A stretch of DNA of 64,000 nucleotides from contig JAJEKV010000031.1 of NCBI GenBank assembly GCA_021234155.1, positions 12,570,928-12,634,927 of the forward strand, read 5' to 3'. Source of the stretch: Isoetes taiwanensis (lineage: Eukaryota > Streptophyta > Lycopodiopsida > Isoetales > Isoetaceae). Position numbers and translations under genes: made by a program. The notes under the pieces are model-generated. The model ran no database searches. It was not told the origin of the DNA and saw nothing but the letters and a program-made list of their open reading frames with translations. The stretch's first letter is position 1; each line of letters begins with the position of its first letter. Shown piece after piece: positions 12,690 to 26,068 of this stretch.

Positions 12690-13205
12690 CATGGTGCCGC
12701 CAAGTGGGGAAGTCTTCAGCATGGTTTTCATAGCGGCCTTCCAAGGACAACAAGAAGCTTTGAAGCCTTGATGGTTGTGGGTATATATAGCTTATCAAAG
12801 GGCAATATACTTGCCATGCCACACCATAGAAAATTTCTTGGATTCAGTCCGGTGGTTCTACATAAGAGTTCTTGTAGGCCGCATGGAAGGTACAGTGCCC
12901 ATCATCACCAATAGAGATCCCGAGTTCCTTAGTTTAATGCTTAGCAACATTCTTCAACACGAGCCGCACTGCCAACTTGTTGATGAGTTTTGCTTATCTT
13001 TGCAGTCAAATCGGCAAAGGACTGCACCAACACAATTTTGAGAGCACGCTTGAGAAACTATGGGATTGGAACAAGTAATCCAAATGGGCCGAGTACATCC
13101 ATTCCGTCAATAATATCGAAGCAAGAGTCATCAAGATGTCTCCTCCATGATCAGCCATGCTTTATTAATGCCACCCTAGTTATGTGGCATAATCTAATGC
13201 CCTAG
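12690..13205 (+). pseudogene. Integrase core remnant, family B copy 1
   Basis: Frames spanning this interval read GLPRTTRSFEALMVV, IITNRDPEFLS (second catalytic Asp) and, downstream, TNTILRARLRNYG, equivalent to the usual DGQTE...TLR block. These are ordered parts of the rve integrase domain. The first catalytic Asp position reads Val (ATGGTTTTCAT), as in copy 2. Several frameshifts break it and it stops at the duplication edge. Confidence 0.7.
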
Positions 13206-13326
13206 GTGGAAGTTTTTCAACAACAACAACAAGATATGCAAAAAGTAGCTTTTGGTAGAAGTGTGAGAATATCTTCACCAAAGATGGGCACATCCGAAGA
13301 GTCTAGCAGATAGACATAACACCTCG

Positions 13327-15500
13327 TTGCATGTGCTTTTTTCAAGTAAGCCAATGTTCTTTGTAGCATATTTTTAATCCAGGAACATGAATAAGTTCAC
13401 AAGGGCATGTTTCCATACCTTGCATATCTTTCTTTTGCTTATCTAAACGAACTTTAGCAACAATTTGTATTCTTAGCTGATTTGGGTTTTCACAGGACTA
13501 CATATTTACATTCCAAATCTTTTGAGGTTTGGATATTCTTGCTTTAAATTCAGTCGAGATTTTGTTCTCCCTATTCCTTTGCACTTCCATTGTCGGAATT
13601 TCTCGATCATACATGCTGAAGACATTTTTTGCAATGGTCCAAGCAAGTGATTTTGATATCAACATTATAGTCATACATGAAGAGCTATTATGCTTAAAGC
13701 TTTGTATTTTGTATGGTTTCACATCAATTTTCCAAGACCTCAAAGCCATGCTTTCTCAATTATCACAACCATATAAAAATACCACTACCTTAAAGACTTT
13801 TAAGCTACAAATTTAAGCTGACATTTCTTTGCTTTCGCAAATTTAGGGCATTCATAGATGTTTTTATCTATACGTTTGGACATGAATAGAAAGATAGAAT
13901 AGAATAGATTTTTAACGTCACGGGACTGTCAGGTCATGGAAAAATATTGTTGTCACATATATACGAGAATTGTCCTTCTAAGGTTTAAAAAAACATTCAC
14001 ATGGCAATTAGCAATTGATGCTAATAGGCTTGACTTCAATGTCTGAGGATATAAGAACTTAAAACTCAATCAAGCGACCATCACTAGCTTCAGATCTACA
14101 AATATATTGTCCGTTGAGTAGTGATATATCATTTCAATTATCTTAGTTATTTGTCTAATATATTTGAACTAAAGAAGGATATTTTTGAGCTCAAATTTGT
14201 CCTCCACGGTGAATCTCTTGAGCAATCTTCTCAACTTCACAGGGAAGAGGACCAGGATCATGGTTTTAACATAAGACGCATAATTACAAAAAATTGCACT
14301 TTTCAGTGGGCCGTAAAAATTCATAACATAACTATGTATCTTTTTACTAAATTTAACCACTTTCCTCCAAGGAAATATTGCATAATTTGAGTGAATCTCT
14401 TGGTAGTTTACATCATTATAAGTTTATGGGAAAATAAATTCGAATCAAATGTGAATCATAGTTTGAGGAGCAACACGATGATGCATTTTTCATGTAAGCC
14501 AATGTTCTTTGCTTAAGCATATTTATAACATAATCGGGAACATCAAACAAGTTCACAAGGGCATATTATTTCCATATGTTTGCATATCTTTCTTTTAACA
14601 TCTAAACAATTTTAGCAACAATTTGTATTCTTGGCAAGCTTTAATTTTTCTGTTGCATTTTGTTAAACCTTTTGAGGGGTTTGGATATTCTTCTTTTGAT
14701 TAAAAGATGAGATTTTGTTCTTCTATTCCTTTGCACTTCCATTTTAAATTTATCCACGATCATACATGTAGGAACATTTTTTTGGCGGGTCCAAGCAAAT
14801 TGTCATTGATATGTGATATAGTAATTACGCGCAAGAACTATAATATATAAAAGCTTTTTGTCTTTGTATTTCTTCCCAAATTTCCTTCATTTTCAAAATC
14901 TCAAACCATGCTTTTTCTCAATTATCTATGCTCATATAAACCTGTTTGGAGAGACTTTTGAAGCTATACACGGGTTGACTAAACAATTAACTTTTGCTTT
15001 AAATTTAGAGGAGCTTGTTCATATTCTATTCTATTCTATTATAGATGTCTTTATATCTTTTGGGCGTAAAATGTTGTTCTCACATCATCTGGGTATTCCT
15101 TCCTAGGTTTACCTAATTAACAATTGATGCTAATACTTGAAATGACAATCTTTAGATGCTTAAGAACTTGAGATTCAATCAAAAGACCATCACTAGCTTC
15201 GGATCTACAAATATACTGTCCATTTGGAGTAGTGATATCATCATCTCAATTACCTTAGTTACTTATCCAATATGTTTGAACTATTGGCTCAAATTTGTCC
15301 TCATAGTGGATCATGGGTTTCAATCCTTCTCTTCACAAGAATCACGAGGTCACTCCCTGCCATCGCCGTTTTCACTTGCAAGGTGTTCACATTTTGCTAT
15401 GCCCTTAAACTTTCTCATCACCAAGTTTCAACTTCACGTGAGAGCTTTACCTAACTTAGCAAGGCATCAATACTATCTTGTTTACGATTAGTGATTTATA
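13327..15500. repeat. Diverged ~1.1 kb tandem duplication
   Basis: 13331-14250 and 14480-15350 are related in direct orientation. Shared words include AAGCCAATGTTCTTTG, GTTCACAAGGGCAT, TAGCAACAATTTGTATTC and CATCACTAGCTTCGGATCTAC (or near variants). Copies differ by many substitutions and indels, so this is much older than the 13 kb duplication. Open frames in both strands are short; a minus-strand frame at 13498-13749 is the longest, with no recognised family. Confidence 0.7.
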
Positions 15501-16552
15501 AATGCAACTCTCAATGGTAAAATTAGTATTGGAATATATAAGATAACATCGATACTTCTATCACCATTCACCACAATTAAGACAAGGAATGTGCGAAAAT
15601 GTTTGGTGAGCAATTTTTACTAAAGAGATGGTAAATAATTATCACAAGGTGATTATAACTATGTCGATTAATGTCTTTGTGTGTTTCTAACAAGAACAAT
15701 GTGTGCATTTTCTAATAAGAACAAATGCAAACCCATCGATCGATGTGATACCGTAAGCGACGATGGTATTTATATACATTGGTTGGTTTATCATTAAAAT
15801 TTTCAAGGAAAACATGGTTTCTTTTATACATTTCACATAAGCCTTGCACAATGAAAGTCAAAAGAACAAGTAAGGCATGCAACCAAGAGTCAAATTCACT
15901 TGGCCCGGTAATACACTTATACCCCTCTAGTAAATTTAAATTTTTAAATACCGCCAGAATTCTCAAGTATTTTGCAAGTCACGTGCATGTATTGGTAGCG
16001 CCCATGTCACGATCTATTGTTTTAATGATGTCCATATAATCCCTGCGTATCAGAATAAGTGTTCCATTGTAACTTTGGGGAAAAACCGTTTGTTGAAGTT
16101 AGATGATGTTATTTAAATCTACATGTGACTAAGAATAAGAGCTCTCCGTACACTATATATTCGGAACCGCTATGCCTAAGTAGCAAGTCGGGCACAAAAC
16201 TCATCGTTCCCATTAGATTCATGCATCGAGTTTTTTGCCCCTACGCGGCTGACGACCTCAAGGTACTACATGACTGCGATAACATCAGAAAAAACTCAAA
16301 TTAAATCTGGCTTTGTCTCTTGGCTTGCGAGGTTATTGTCTTCTAATTCATTTGTTGTCTTGTGATTAATCACAGTTTGTCTTCTTCTAATATTAGATGC
16401 TTCTTGAATTGAGGTAATGAGGAATGAAGTCGAGGGGAATGAGCCTTAGGCTTCAATGACATAGCAATGGAACTAATAAGATGGGATTGCAATGGAGATG
16501 TGCCCTAAGCATATCTCATTAGTTTTAAGTGTTATAAGAATGTTTTTAAATT
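15501..16552. other. No recognisable feature
   Basis: AT-rich sequence with only short frames (15712-15966 minus, 15779-16039 plus) that have no recognisable motif. I see no repeats or RNA gene. Confidence 0.5.
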
Positions 16553-16852
16553 TCATGCTTTGTCCAATTTTTGGGTTGACGCGAAAAAGTAGATCAGCCC
16601 TTCAATTTCCAGCGCCTTGCTTATGGCAATGCGCTTTCCAACATTAAATTTTTTTTCTCGACAATGAAGACGCCATCTTTTTGTTTTTGTTTTTTTTATT
16701 CCCCTTTTACACGGAGTTTCGTTTCCTGAATAATTCAACCCTTCCGATGCTGCAAGTCGCCATCCATGACATGAAAATAGCTCAATGTCAATGTCACCCA
16801 GGTCATTATTCAAAGGCGTTTTAATGGGCGAAAAAATACTACTGTTTCCCAT
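16553..16852 (-). CDS. Small ORF, hypothetical (99 aa)
   Basis: ATG-to-stop frame beginning MGNSSIFSPIK with a basic middle (KKTKTKRWR). I recognise no family. It lies in the only low-repeat part between the duplicated blocks, just downstream of exon-like pieces on the same strand, so it could be an exon or chance. No promoter or splice support was found. Confidence 0.2.
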   Translation of the reverse strand: MGNSSIFSPIKTPLNNDLGDIDIELFSCHGWRLAASEGLNYSGNETPCKRGIKKTKTKRWRLHCREKKFNVGKRIAISKALEIEGLIYFFASTQKLDKA

Positions 16853-17108
16853 TAGTTTATAAAACTCTTCAATTCAAAACGATAAACCTTGAGTTCTGTA
16901 AGTGCCTCTATTTTGTGATTTAGAACAATATTATTAATAGAAAGGTCTGAAATTATCAAAGGACTACTGCAAACTGTAATACATAGATTCCCAAATGAAT
17001 GCATCCAACAAGCTGAATATTTAGGTGAACAAGCAATTGTATTGTGATGACATCTGATATATGGAACTTTTCAAGGCAGATCAGGCCTTGTCATCATGGC
17101 TCACCACC

Positions 17109-18970
17109 TGGATTTGGCTTTGGTGATTTTCAATTTCAAACAGCAATTATGCACATATTTGTCATTATCGAATGGCCAGTTCCTGCAGTGAAATGATAGT
17201 ACAATTAAAATAACAAAACTCTAACTTATTCTAATGAAATTCCCTAAATAGAAGAAACATTCATTAATTCAAATGGAGATTTCTCTGTGTAAAATACATA
17301 ATTTAAGCAATACACAGACTTCATTTCATCAAATATTACAGCAACTCTTTTCTATCCAACTACCATTTCTGGATCTTGTTATATGATTATATAGGCTTGT
17401 AGTACTAAATTCCAAATGAGGATCACCTTCTCCTTCATTATCATCCTGTGTTTCTCAGGTTTTTGTGCAAATATTGCTTATCCTTCAATGTAGGTACCAC
17501 TAGCCATTCTATATTTGCTTTGAGCATATTTTAAAAGAATCAAATTCCCCAAGGATAAATGGAGTTTGCAGAGCTGCTAATCATCAAGCCCCAAACAGCT
17601 TAACATGTCCGGTTTGCCTCTCAAACTAAACTGATCATCTTACAAGAACAGCCTGTTATTACCTCCACATTAAGCGCACAATGAACCCTAATGCCCAAAC
17701 CAGGCATATCTCTTGTGAAATATTTTGTGCATCATAAGAAAATGCAAGAAGAAAGAAAAACTAGAGAAGAAAAGAAAACAGGAAGAATATTTTGGCTAGC
17801 CTTCAGCACCTTGGTCTATGCCTATAAAGCTACAGCATTTCTAATCATGCAAACCCAGGCTGGAAGGGAATCCAAATGCGTAAAAATTCAAAGAATATAT
17901 GTTAGTTTTAAGGTCTAGGCAGCAGCATCTCAGAGGAAAAAAAGGATGGAAGGAAAAGGTACAATAAGTAAATGCAGATAGCATCCTAAGCATATTTATT
18001 TTGTCTAGGTATAGCATATTATAGCTAGATGCCGACTTGAATCTACATTATTTAGGAATGGCAGTGGGGAAAACCATGTTGGCAGTGAAAAGAATCTTAA
18101 ACGTTCATCCAATAATTCTTACCTTTGCAGGTGAACTTGACAACATCGATGGAATGCTGATGCAGACAGAACTGATGGTCATTGCTGGAGACCAAAATCA
18201 TACAATATGTCTGCAACAAAAGCCATAGATTGATTCATTATCATGAGAACTATAGATCATACTTCCTCGGAGGGATTACCCAAGCATATGTATTGTGCAT
18301 TGCTATAAATATGAGGATGCAATGGTGGTGTCTTGATGAAGATGACCTAAAAACGTTGAATAGGCTCAACATATGAACACACACAAGTCAAAGATAATAA
18401 AATTGAGTGCCAAAGATATATAGTCAATTGCGGGTTACGAATTAAACTGCAAGCTATGCAGAAACCTGTGGAGAGTCCATTGGTAAATTCTCTAAATCGA
18501 CTTATGAATTCAAAAGTTCTCATTCTGCAAAAGCGTGCCTGAAGCACCTGTGACCTCAATTATCCACCTGTAACATAAGTCCTTGAAATTGTAAAAACTG
18601 AATACCTAAACCGTAGTTTCTACGAAAACAAGGGCGATCAAGAGATGAACCTTTGAAGATCATCTGTGGCCTGTGTTTGAAACCAGCTGGAGGATTAGTC
18701 TACCATTCAGTGAGTTCTTTTCTGAAGGCGATTTGCAGCAATCCTACTAAGGCCCTAGAGGCCAAAAATTGCATCATCCATCTAGGATTAAAACAGAAAA
18801 ACCTACAACCGGCAAAAATGCACATAGTACTAAAAATGTAAAAGATAATTGGAATACCTTACGGGGAGTAGAAGAAGTCGCGGTTTGAGGGCTGCTGACG
18901 GAGAGGGACGTCGGGAAGGACGGGCCTGCCGCTTTTCTGGCTCTGGAATCCGCCTCCTTAGCGGATGCTC
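17109..18970 (-). CDS. Candidate split gene, unidentified (exon pieces)
   Basis: Minus-strand pieces with splice-like edges lie in non-repetitive DNA. A GC-rich 5' piece at about 18880-18970 ends at GTAAGG. A piece at 18466-18547 lies between ACAG and GTTTC and is open in one frame (starts VLQARFCRMRTF). A piece at 18123-18210 lies between TTTGTTGCAG and GTAAGA and is open in one frame (starts TYCMILVSSNDHQF). A terminal-type piece at about 17109-17190 follows TTCACTGCAG and reads NWPFDNDKYVHNCC to a stop. Phases of adjacent pieces do not all join, so the model is incomplete or wrong in detail. No family is recognised. Confidence 0.35.
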
Positions 18971-19011
18971 GGCCCGAACATTTTTAACTGCGTGAATTCT
19001 ACAACTTGGAT

Positions 19012-19385
19012 TTAAAAAATACTAGGATGAACACGCAAGAAACGTAGCGAACAAGGCTGATAAAATGTCGAGAATCTACGTTTTCCACACTGGGAATCGA
19101 TCCAAAAGTTTTTTTTTTTTTTTTTTTTGCCAAAGGGGCAAACCTTGCCGTAGAATATTCTTAATCGTCCCGTCGGATGTACCAGTTGGATGGATGGTTT
19201 AGATTTGCAAACCATTCAGCGTTACCTACGTGAATGGGTGCCTCGATGCGTCATTGATCGGCGTCAGTATTATGCGATAGTGGGGTCATTCCGTCATCAA
19301 AACCAAAACCAGGGTAGCAAGGAGTACTATCAGGCTCTCCGCCAGAAAATCCATCAAGTTGCTTTATGTCAAAAAAAAAAAAAAA
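19012..19385. other. Poly-T and poly-A bounded segment
   Basis: A T run (about 19109-19128) and an A run (about 19370-19386) bracket ~240 bp. This includes an open plus-strand frame from 19190 (MDGLDLQTIQRYLREW...) that runs into the A run. A 3'-truncated retrosequence is possible. No family is recognised. Confidence 0.3.
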
Positions 19386-22023
19386 AACAGGTGATTTTTT
19401 ACCAAAAGGTTGCCCCTCAAGGCCGAGAGTATGTTTTCATATTTCTTGGTTGTTTGTTTTGTATGGGGGCTTATTAATGGTTTGAAAGCAGGGGTTCGTT
19501 TTGTACGTGTTGGCTTTTTGTTTTTAGATTGTGTTGGTTTTGTTTTTAGATTGCACATAATCCTAGAAGAGATCATCCAAAGTTCAATCGTAAATCAAAA
19601 TGGATGTGAGGTAATCATGTTCTTTATGTCAAACACATTAACTATTATGACATATTTAATAAAATTTGGACTTATTTAAATCTAATAGATATCCTTCAAA
19701 GGATGCCATTATAAGATTATATGTATTTTTAACTCTCATATATTTTATAAAATTTTTGGTTTAACTTAGGATAAAAGTATGAAATTTATCAATGTTTAAA
19801 ATTGTTTTCTACACTAATTTTTAATTTAATCTATTTAAAATTAATATTTCATCTAATGAACTTTTATGATTGAAATATTATTATTTTTAAATATTTAAAG
19901 AAAGTTTAGATGAAATATATCAAATGATTCACGTTTATGTTTTAATTAAAAAATAATTGAATAGTTTAGTTTTAATTAATTTTCAATATATATTTTTCAA
20001 TATTTGTTATTAAAACATAAACTATATTTTAATTAATATTAATCTAACACTTTTTAAAAGTATTTTTAAAATCTTAAAGTTTGTAAATTGTGAAATTCTC
20101 ATATAATTTTAAGTCATTCACTTATCAAACCATCATATTTTATTTACAAATTATCACGATTGCCAAATTTTAAATTTTTTAAGAACTCGTTGAAAATTAA
20201 AATTTTATATTCTCGAAATGTCTAATTCTAAATAGATTTCACATTGAAAACTAGTTTAGAAATCAATTGTTTATGTTTCTATATAACAATTTACTTTAAA
20301 TTTAAACATAGGTTATATAATTAGATTTTTGTAAAATTATAAGTATCAAGAAAAATTAAACATGACAAGTAATCTTAAAATGATACACTAGTCTATTATA
20401 TGAATAAGTCAAGTTTTGTTGAATGTGTTCGTGAATGTGCTTTTTGGCTAGTTATATTAGGTAATGAAAGTTGTACAAAACCATAAATACAAGATTTTAT
20501 TTTTAAGTAGTGCATAAGTTCTCTGTTTTACTTCAAAATTGTGGAGGGTTATAGGATCGAACACTTTAATCATTTTTGTCAATAATGATTTGGCTTTCCT
20601 TATATGTCAGAAGAACAACCATGAGACTAGAACCATATGGCTCAACTAATTAAAATTTGGTCGATTGGACTTTTTGAGAGGCAAGTGTGGTATTGACATA
20701 ATCATGTTCTTTATCTCAAATACATTAAACCATTAAGTAGAGATAAAATGCATGCAAGCCCGAGGAAGGAATGGGCGGAACTATTGATAAAACCCATTGC
20801 CCGTTTTACGTTTGTGTGGTGTTGTTCAAATGAGCGTGGGTATGCCGGTCTATGGTTGCTCTATAATGATTAATCGATGTTATAGAAGTAGCGGGCATGA
20901 TGCGATTTCGCATGTGGTCAGGGTAACACCAGGCATGTGGAGGTCTTGACGCCGAAGAGGCGAGCCGAGCATGGCGGCATGGGCTTCGCTTCGATGGTGT
21001 TTATGCGTAGATTGTCTCGAGATCGTCTATGACTTGAAATATCCCATGAGTTTGTCACGGTGGTTTCTTTACGTGGTGGCGCACGATTGTAGTGGGGCGA
21101 TATTGTATTTGTGTATAATGGCTTGCCGTTGGTGAGGTCTTTGCATGTTTCCCCATGGTGTCTATATATGTTGGCCATGTGCAGCGGTTCTTTGTAGTGG
21201 ATCTACCGGAGGCGTGTGAGGATCGATGTGGGAGCTCGTGACTTGTGACTTGTTGGTGGTGGAGGCTTTCGACTTTGTTGTCGTCATAGAGGTGTTGTTG
21301 TTGTTTTGCATGCGGTCTTTGTTGAAGACACCCATGCCCAGTCATCTTGAAGATGGTTAGATCGTTCAAACTCGTCTCCTATGAGCCAGGAGGATGCGTA
21401 ATGGCGTCGGTACATGGTACGCTAACATATGTGTGCTGTGTACCACATGAGGCATGTTGAGCATTATTACTATTAAGTGTCGATGGTTATGCCCGAATTG
21501 AGGATGGTCATCGTCCATAGGATGTCTATACGCATCCTCTCGATCTCTTTGACTCTCCACGTGAGCGGCGATTGAAGTTACGGTTGGTGAGTAGTTGCTT
21601 TAGGAATAGGCTGCCATTATCTTCACCCGAGATAGCCATTATAGGCCATTCGATTGGATATGCATGCTCTAGAGTTGGAAGCGCAAGCTGAGTCTCGATC
21701 TTCCGTAACTTGTGGATTTGTCCTCCATGGCTGATTTGGTTGGATGAGGGGCTGACATGATCTTGTGTTTTTGGTTTTGCTTGCATGGCATTGATTGTTT
21801 AGCTTCTAGATTGGCATCAACATAGATTCGGTTCTTAGATAGGTATTTGAGCTTGTTGTGGCGGGTTCCTTCTGTTATTGACATACGTGAATAATATCGA
21901 GTGCCTCTATAAGCCTCTCGCGTTGTGTGTGTCTTTATAGGGACAAATACTTCGCTTTCATAAATGTAAAATTCGAATGTTTGGTTTATTGATAAAAGTT
22001 TGGTTGCATATTAATGGCAACTA
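19386..22023. other. AT-rich flank and unassigned DNA, copy 2
   Basis: Copy of 1-2642: AT-rich to about 20700, then mixed sequence with short minus-strand frames. Nothing further is identifiable here. Differences from copy 1 are concentrated in GC-containing words. Confidence 0.6.
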
Positions 22024-23435
22024 TGACGACATAGAACCCATAATATAGCACATATTACGCGACATATGAATATATCCTATACCCCTTGCGTGGCAATATC
22101 CCATATGAAACCATATTGCCCATTAGACCTAACCTAAAGCGTGGGCATAAAGTGAGGGAACCCAAAAAGTGTTCCTTTTAGCATTCCGACTTCAAAGAGC
22201 CATTGGGGCCAAGTGCTAGTGCCATTCCATATTTCGAACGCCAAACTGGCTGCTGAGACCTTGGGGTTTAAAGTAGATCTTGGCCCGAGCGAAAAACCTG
22301 GGCGGCACCGGCGGTTAAGACAATCAAGGATGGGGTAAATGGCTATGATACGTTGTGCAATGCGACTTTCAACTCAACCATGGCTGGATTAGCATGTTAG
22401 TTTAGCCTTAGAGGTCTTATAGATTACGGGGATCACAAGCCCTAACAAAGGAACCTAACCATGTTTGTTTAGGTAGATAGATTAGATGCTATTCTATGTT
22501 TTAGTTCTATGGATGATGATGCTCTATTCTATAAACTCTGTGTATTGGGAAGGGGTAGAGACCCTGAAAAAGCCTTAGTAGTTGATGTACCTAGATAGCC
22601 TCATTAATTTCAATTAAATGCCGACCTATACATAGAGCCCACTGGCGGGGCATGGCGGGACGGACCGGCATATATGGGGACTTGTCCCATTGTAGATTGA
22701 TCCCTTTGGTGTGTAAAACCTACCGGGGATCTTAGGGACTAGGCTTGATGGTTTGCCCTGCGTGTGGGCAAGGCATGGGCTCGACACCTGCAGGGGTGAT
22801 GCATCATTCCATGGGGTTCAAGTTAGTAGATGGGTGAGTGGCCCTATAAGCTGTGATGGGCATGCATGCCTTTGGAGGGAGTGATCTCCTCTGCCTCATC
22901 GAGGACTATGGAGATGCAACCCGGGGAGTAGCCCCTTGGCTATGCTTTTTGAGACTCACGGTCAAGTCCCAAGACTTATCGGCCCTATTACGCAAAGTAT
23001 GCACATTAGGGGCGGATGGGGCGGACTACAATGGCCATGTTCTTATGTAGTCAATCCATTTTGCCATGGTCTGTCTGTCTGCATTGACCACGGGAGACCC
23101 AAGCCGTGGGTGATCCCCATGAATGAGCCTTGGGTAGGATTCCCTTATGTTGATTATTGATTACATTTGTTACATGTGTTATGTTATAGTGAGCCACCAT
23201 TGAGGTGGATATATTTGATGCTTATGTGCTCATGTTTGATGTGCTTCTATAGCTAGGTAGGTAGGTCGAGGAAACGAGAGGATGAATGACCGTCCATTCT
23301 TCCCCATTGGATTCTTATTTGTTAAGAGGATCGTCGATGTTAGGTGTCTGACCTCATGTCGGTGGGGCATTGACAAGAGGATGAACTGCAGTTGCATGCG
23401 ATGGGAGCATCGTATCACAGTAGGAAGGCGTCACG
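22024..23435 (+). mobile_element. LTR of family A, copy 2
   Basis: Copy of 2643-4072. It ends GGCGTCACG, followed by a primer binding site reading TGGTATCGAGCC at 23437-23448. The terminal CA expected of an LTR reads CG here, one of many CA-to-CG type differences from copy 1. Confidence 0.6.
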
Positions 23436-23448
23436 GTGGTATCGAGCC

Positions 23449-24433
23449 ATGATCTTGGAGGACCAGAATCGAGCAACGGCCCATTTTCCTAGTAGTACTA
23501 ACAGTCTAGATCTTGGTCTTGGGTTGAAATCAAAGCATGAACCTCGATGAATGCGGGGAGAAATTTCTCTCTCCATCAATAGTGTAAAAGCTAAGCTAAT
23601 AATAGTTATGAAAAATAAACTTGAAATTTTAATAAAACTTGAAAATTTTGGCTATTAGAAGAGTGACCACTCCGAGTCGCCCGGGGCTTTGAGCTAAAAT
23701 TAACTTCAGGCTCTCACACGCCTTTGTGTGAATATTGAACCATAGTTCAAAATATAGATAATTAGAGTGTCGAGATAGCATAAGGAGGTTTCAAATCAAA
23801 TTTTAAGCTAGGAACACCTAGTATACCCCTAAGAATGTGTCCAGAAAATATAAATTTTAGTTAAGAAATTGTGCCCACTCTGCAGTGCGCGGGACCCACT
23901 TCAAAAATTTTTGACGGGCCTCTCATGCTTTGTGTGAGTGTTTGACCATGGATCTACACTAAGGCAGAGTCAAAACCAAGAAAAAAGAAGGGTATATCCT
24001 GCTTAAATCCTCGAGATAAGCAGATTACACCTTCATACCAACTTTTAGAGTCATTAGGACCTAAATAAGTGGCAACCACTCACATAGTCTTTGGAGCCCT
24101 TTCAAAATTTTTTGAACAAGCCTCGCGCACTATGTGAGGAGTCAAACTTTGAACTGCATGGCAGGCTAAAATGACTCCAAACATCTGAAATTTGTTGCAA
24201 TAGGACCATTAGATAGTCTAGAACTCATTTATGGCATCAAATTGGCCTAGAAATATTATCGCCACCTCAAGATGACCGGAATTGCTCAAACCCTAAATTT
24301 TGTCTTCCAAACTAGGATTTGTTTAAATAGAACCAATACCCCATTGGAACCTGCATAGAAGCACTTCTCTCCGGCTCAAACTTGGTGTCTTACTCCTGAA
24401 TAGAAGTGCTCAAGAACATTCCTTTGTTATAGT
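23449..24433 (+). other. Family-A leader, copy 2
   Basis: Copy of the three-hairpin leader. The arms around 23668-23730 and 23877-23940 are disrupted by small CNG-context changes. The third hairpin (CTCACATAGT ... ACTATGTGAG, about 24078-24138) is intact. It ends at the family-B insertion; TSD ATAGT is 24429-24433. Confidence 0.6.
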
Positions 24434-26067
24434 TGTGACGTTCGGAGGAATATCGCTATGAATCACGTATATTCACGGACCAAGATCACTATACAAATCT
24501 ACCTATGTAGACTTGTATACTTAGGAATGTGGGGTGCACATCTAAGTTAATTCCTTAACTTAGATAACCTTAGGATAAGGCCCTTTTTCCGTGGCCTTAA
24601 CCTATTGGGCACCAGCCACTGCGGCCTTACCCTATTGGAGCCATGTGGCATAACATGTGAACCCAACATATAAAGGCTAAGCCCTAACCCTAGGCCTCTT
24701 TTTAAGCTCAGTCACGGGAACCTTCTTGGCCTTTCGAAACTCCGTTTTAGAGCAAAGATCTTTGTGGCCTGACGCCAACATGGCAGCCCAGGCGTGGCGC
24801 ATCTCGGCCCAGTGGGGAGCTACCTCGAACGCCGAAGACCATGGGCGCCAAGATTGGGAGGGAGTGCTTTTTGGAGGCGGTATGTAGAGTAGTAGTCATA
24901 GTAGTTCATCACGGAATTAGCATTCGGATGGATGAGTTAGTATCTTGTATCTAGGGTAGAGCCATCCTAGAACCCTCATTCATCATCTTGAACCCTAATC
25001 AAAGGAACTCTAGCTGTAAGTTAGATATAGATGATTAGATTAAGATGTTCTTATGATTATTCTCATGATATGATGATTATGTGATGATGGTTGATCATGT
25101 TTGCTCCTCTTGTATTGGGAAGGGGTAGAGACCTAGAGCCATATGTAGTATGCTCTAGATTAGATCCCTTAGTTCCTATTAGTTGCGGCTTTGTGCATAG
25201 TAGCCCACCGGGCTATAGAGGCTATGATGTGACTCGGCACTACAGCGGGGCTAGAGGCAATGCGGAGGGAGGATCACTGTAGAGAGTGGGGGCTCTGGGG
25301 GGATCCCATAGTGGAGACTAGGCTTATGGTCGGTCACTTCGTGCCCGGTAGAGCATGGAAATCGACACCTCACAGGCGATGGTGTCGCCACTGCCTCTCA
25401 AAGGCTGCAAGTGTCGGCTTGGCTCTTGTTTGGGGATTCGGTCGAGATGCAGAATCGTGTGTCGCCCGCGATTCTCTAGCGCCCAGCGGAACCTCTAGAC
25501 CCAGGGAAGGGAGATGCAACCCTTCTGCCTCGCCGGACCGAGGGAGATGCACACCGGGTAGTCCCGATGGGTGATACCATGGGATTACCAATATCAGGAA
25601 GGCTAGAGTCACGCTTGAACTTGATTTAGCCCATGCAAAGTATGCAGGGAGGCGGATGGAGTGGTCAATCCTAGCCATTGTCTTATGCCAGCCCTCGCCA
25701 TTGTTATATTTCGATGCTGCTCTATCTTGAGGCCTAACCCGGTTCACCCTCCTTATGAGTCGGACCATGGGTAGGAGCTCTTATGTTTTATGGCATAGGA
25801 TTATCTTCTTAACTGCGATTTGTGGATATGTGATGGACTACCCTTGCCGGTAGTATGTTGTATTATTATTGCTAATTACGGCGTTGTTTTATGCTTCGGC
25901 TGTGATAGGGCCCATGGGGAAGAGCGCATAAGACACATGCGTGTCCCTGCGCACTAGGTTCTCTCGAGTCTTGGGTTAGACGGAGGGCCCATGCGGTTGA
26001 TGGGTAGGATGGGGATTTCTCTTAGAGTGTGCGGCGGGCGCCCGTATATTTAGCGAGGAGCGTCACA
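24434..26067 (+). mobile_element. 5' LTR of complete family-B element
   Basis: 1634 bp from TGTGACGTTCGG to GAGCGTCACA. The TATA box TATAAAGG is at about 24669-24676. The conserved block TATTGGGAAGGGGTAGAGACC near 25114 is shared with LTR-A. Confidence 0.9.
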
Positions 26068-26068
26068 A

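Larger units (their letters stand above)
1..13326. repeat. Copy 1 of a ~13 kb direct duplication
   Basis: This block aligns end to end with 19386-32519 in the same orientation. Shared parts in order are an AT-rich flank, a family-A LTR and its leader, and a family-B LTR with its internal region to mid-integrase. Both copies carry the same family-B insertion at the same site (ATAGT next to TGTGACG), so the duplication postdates both insertions, or it is an assembly artefact. Similarity stops near 13326, where copy 2 continues into the integrase C-terminus and copy 1 switches to unrelated sequence. The left edge lies at or beyond the window start. Confidence 0.9.
6725..13326 (+). mobile_element. 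Family-B internal region, truncated (copy 1)
   Basis: It starts with a primer binding site reading TGGTATCGAGC (6726-6736). It holds a frame-broken gag-like region (about 7250-11600), reverse transcriptase remnants (about 11850-12330) and integrase remnants (12690-13205). Chromodomain, polypurine tract and 3' LTR are absent because the copy ends near 13326. No frame runs further than about 130 codons. Many breaks lie in CNG/CG words that differ from copy 2, so the degree of true decay cannot be judged from this sequence alone. Confidence 0.8.

Noticed and set aside
13529-13816. Hydrophobic 95-aa ORF as a membrane protein
   Set aside because: AT-rich sequence with an equally long frame on the opposite strand, and its tandem copy (14480 on) does not keep the frame.
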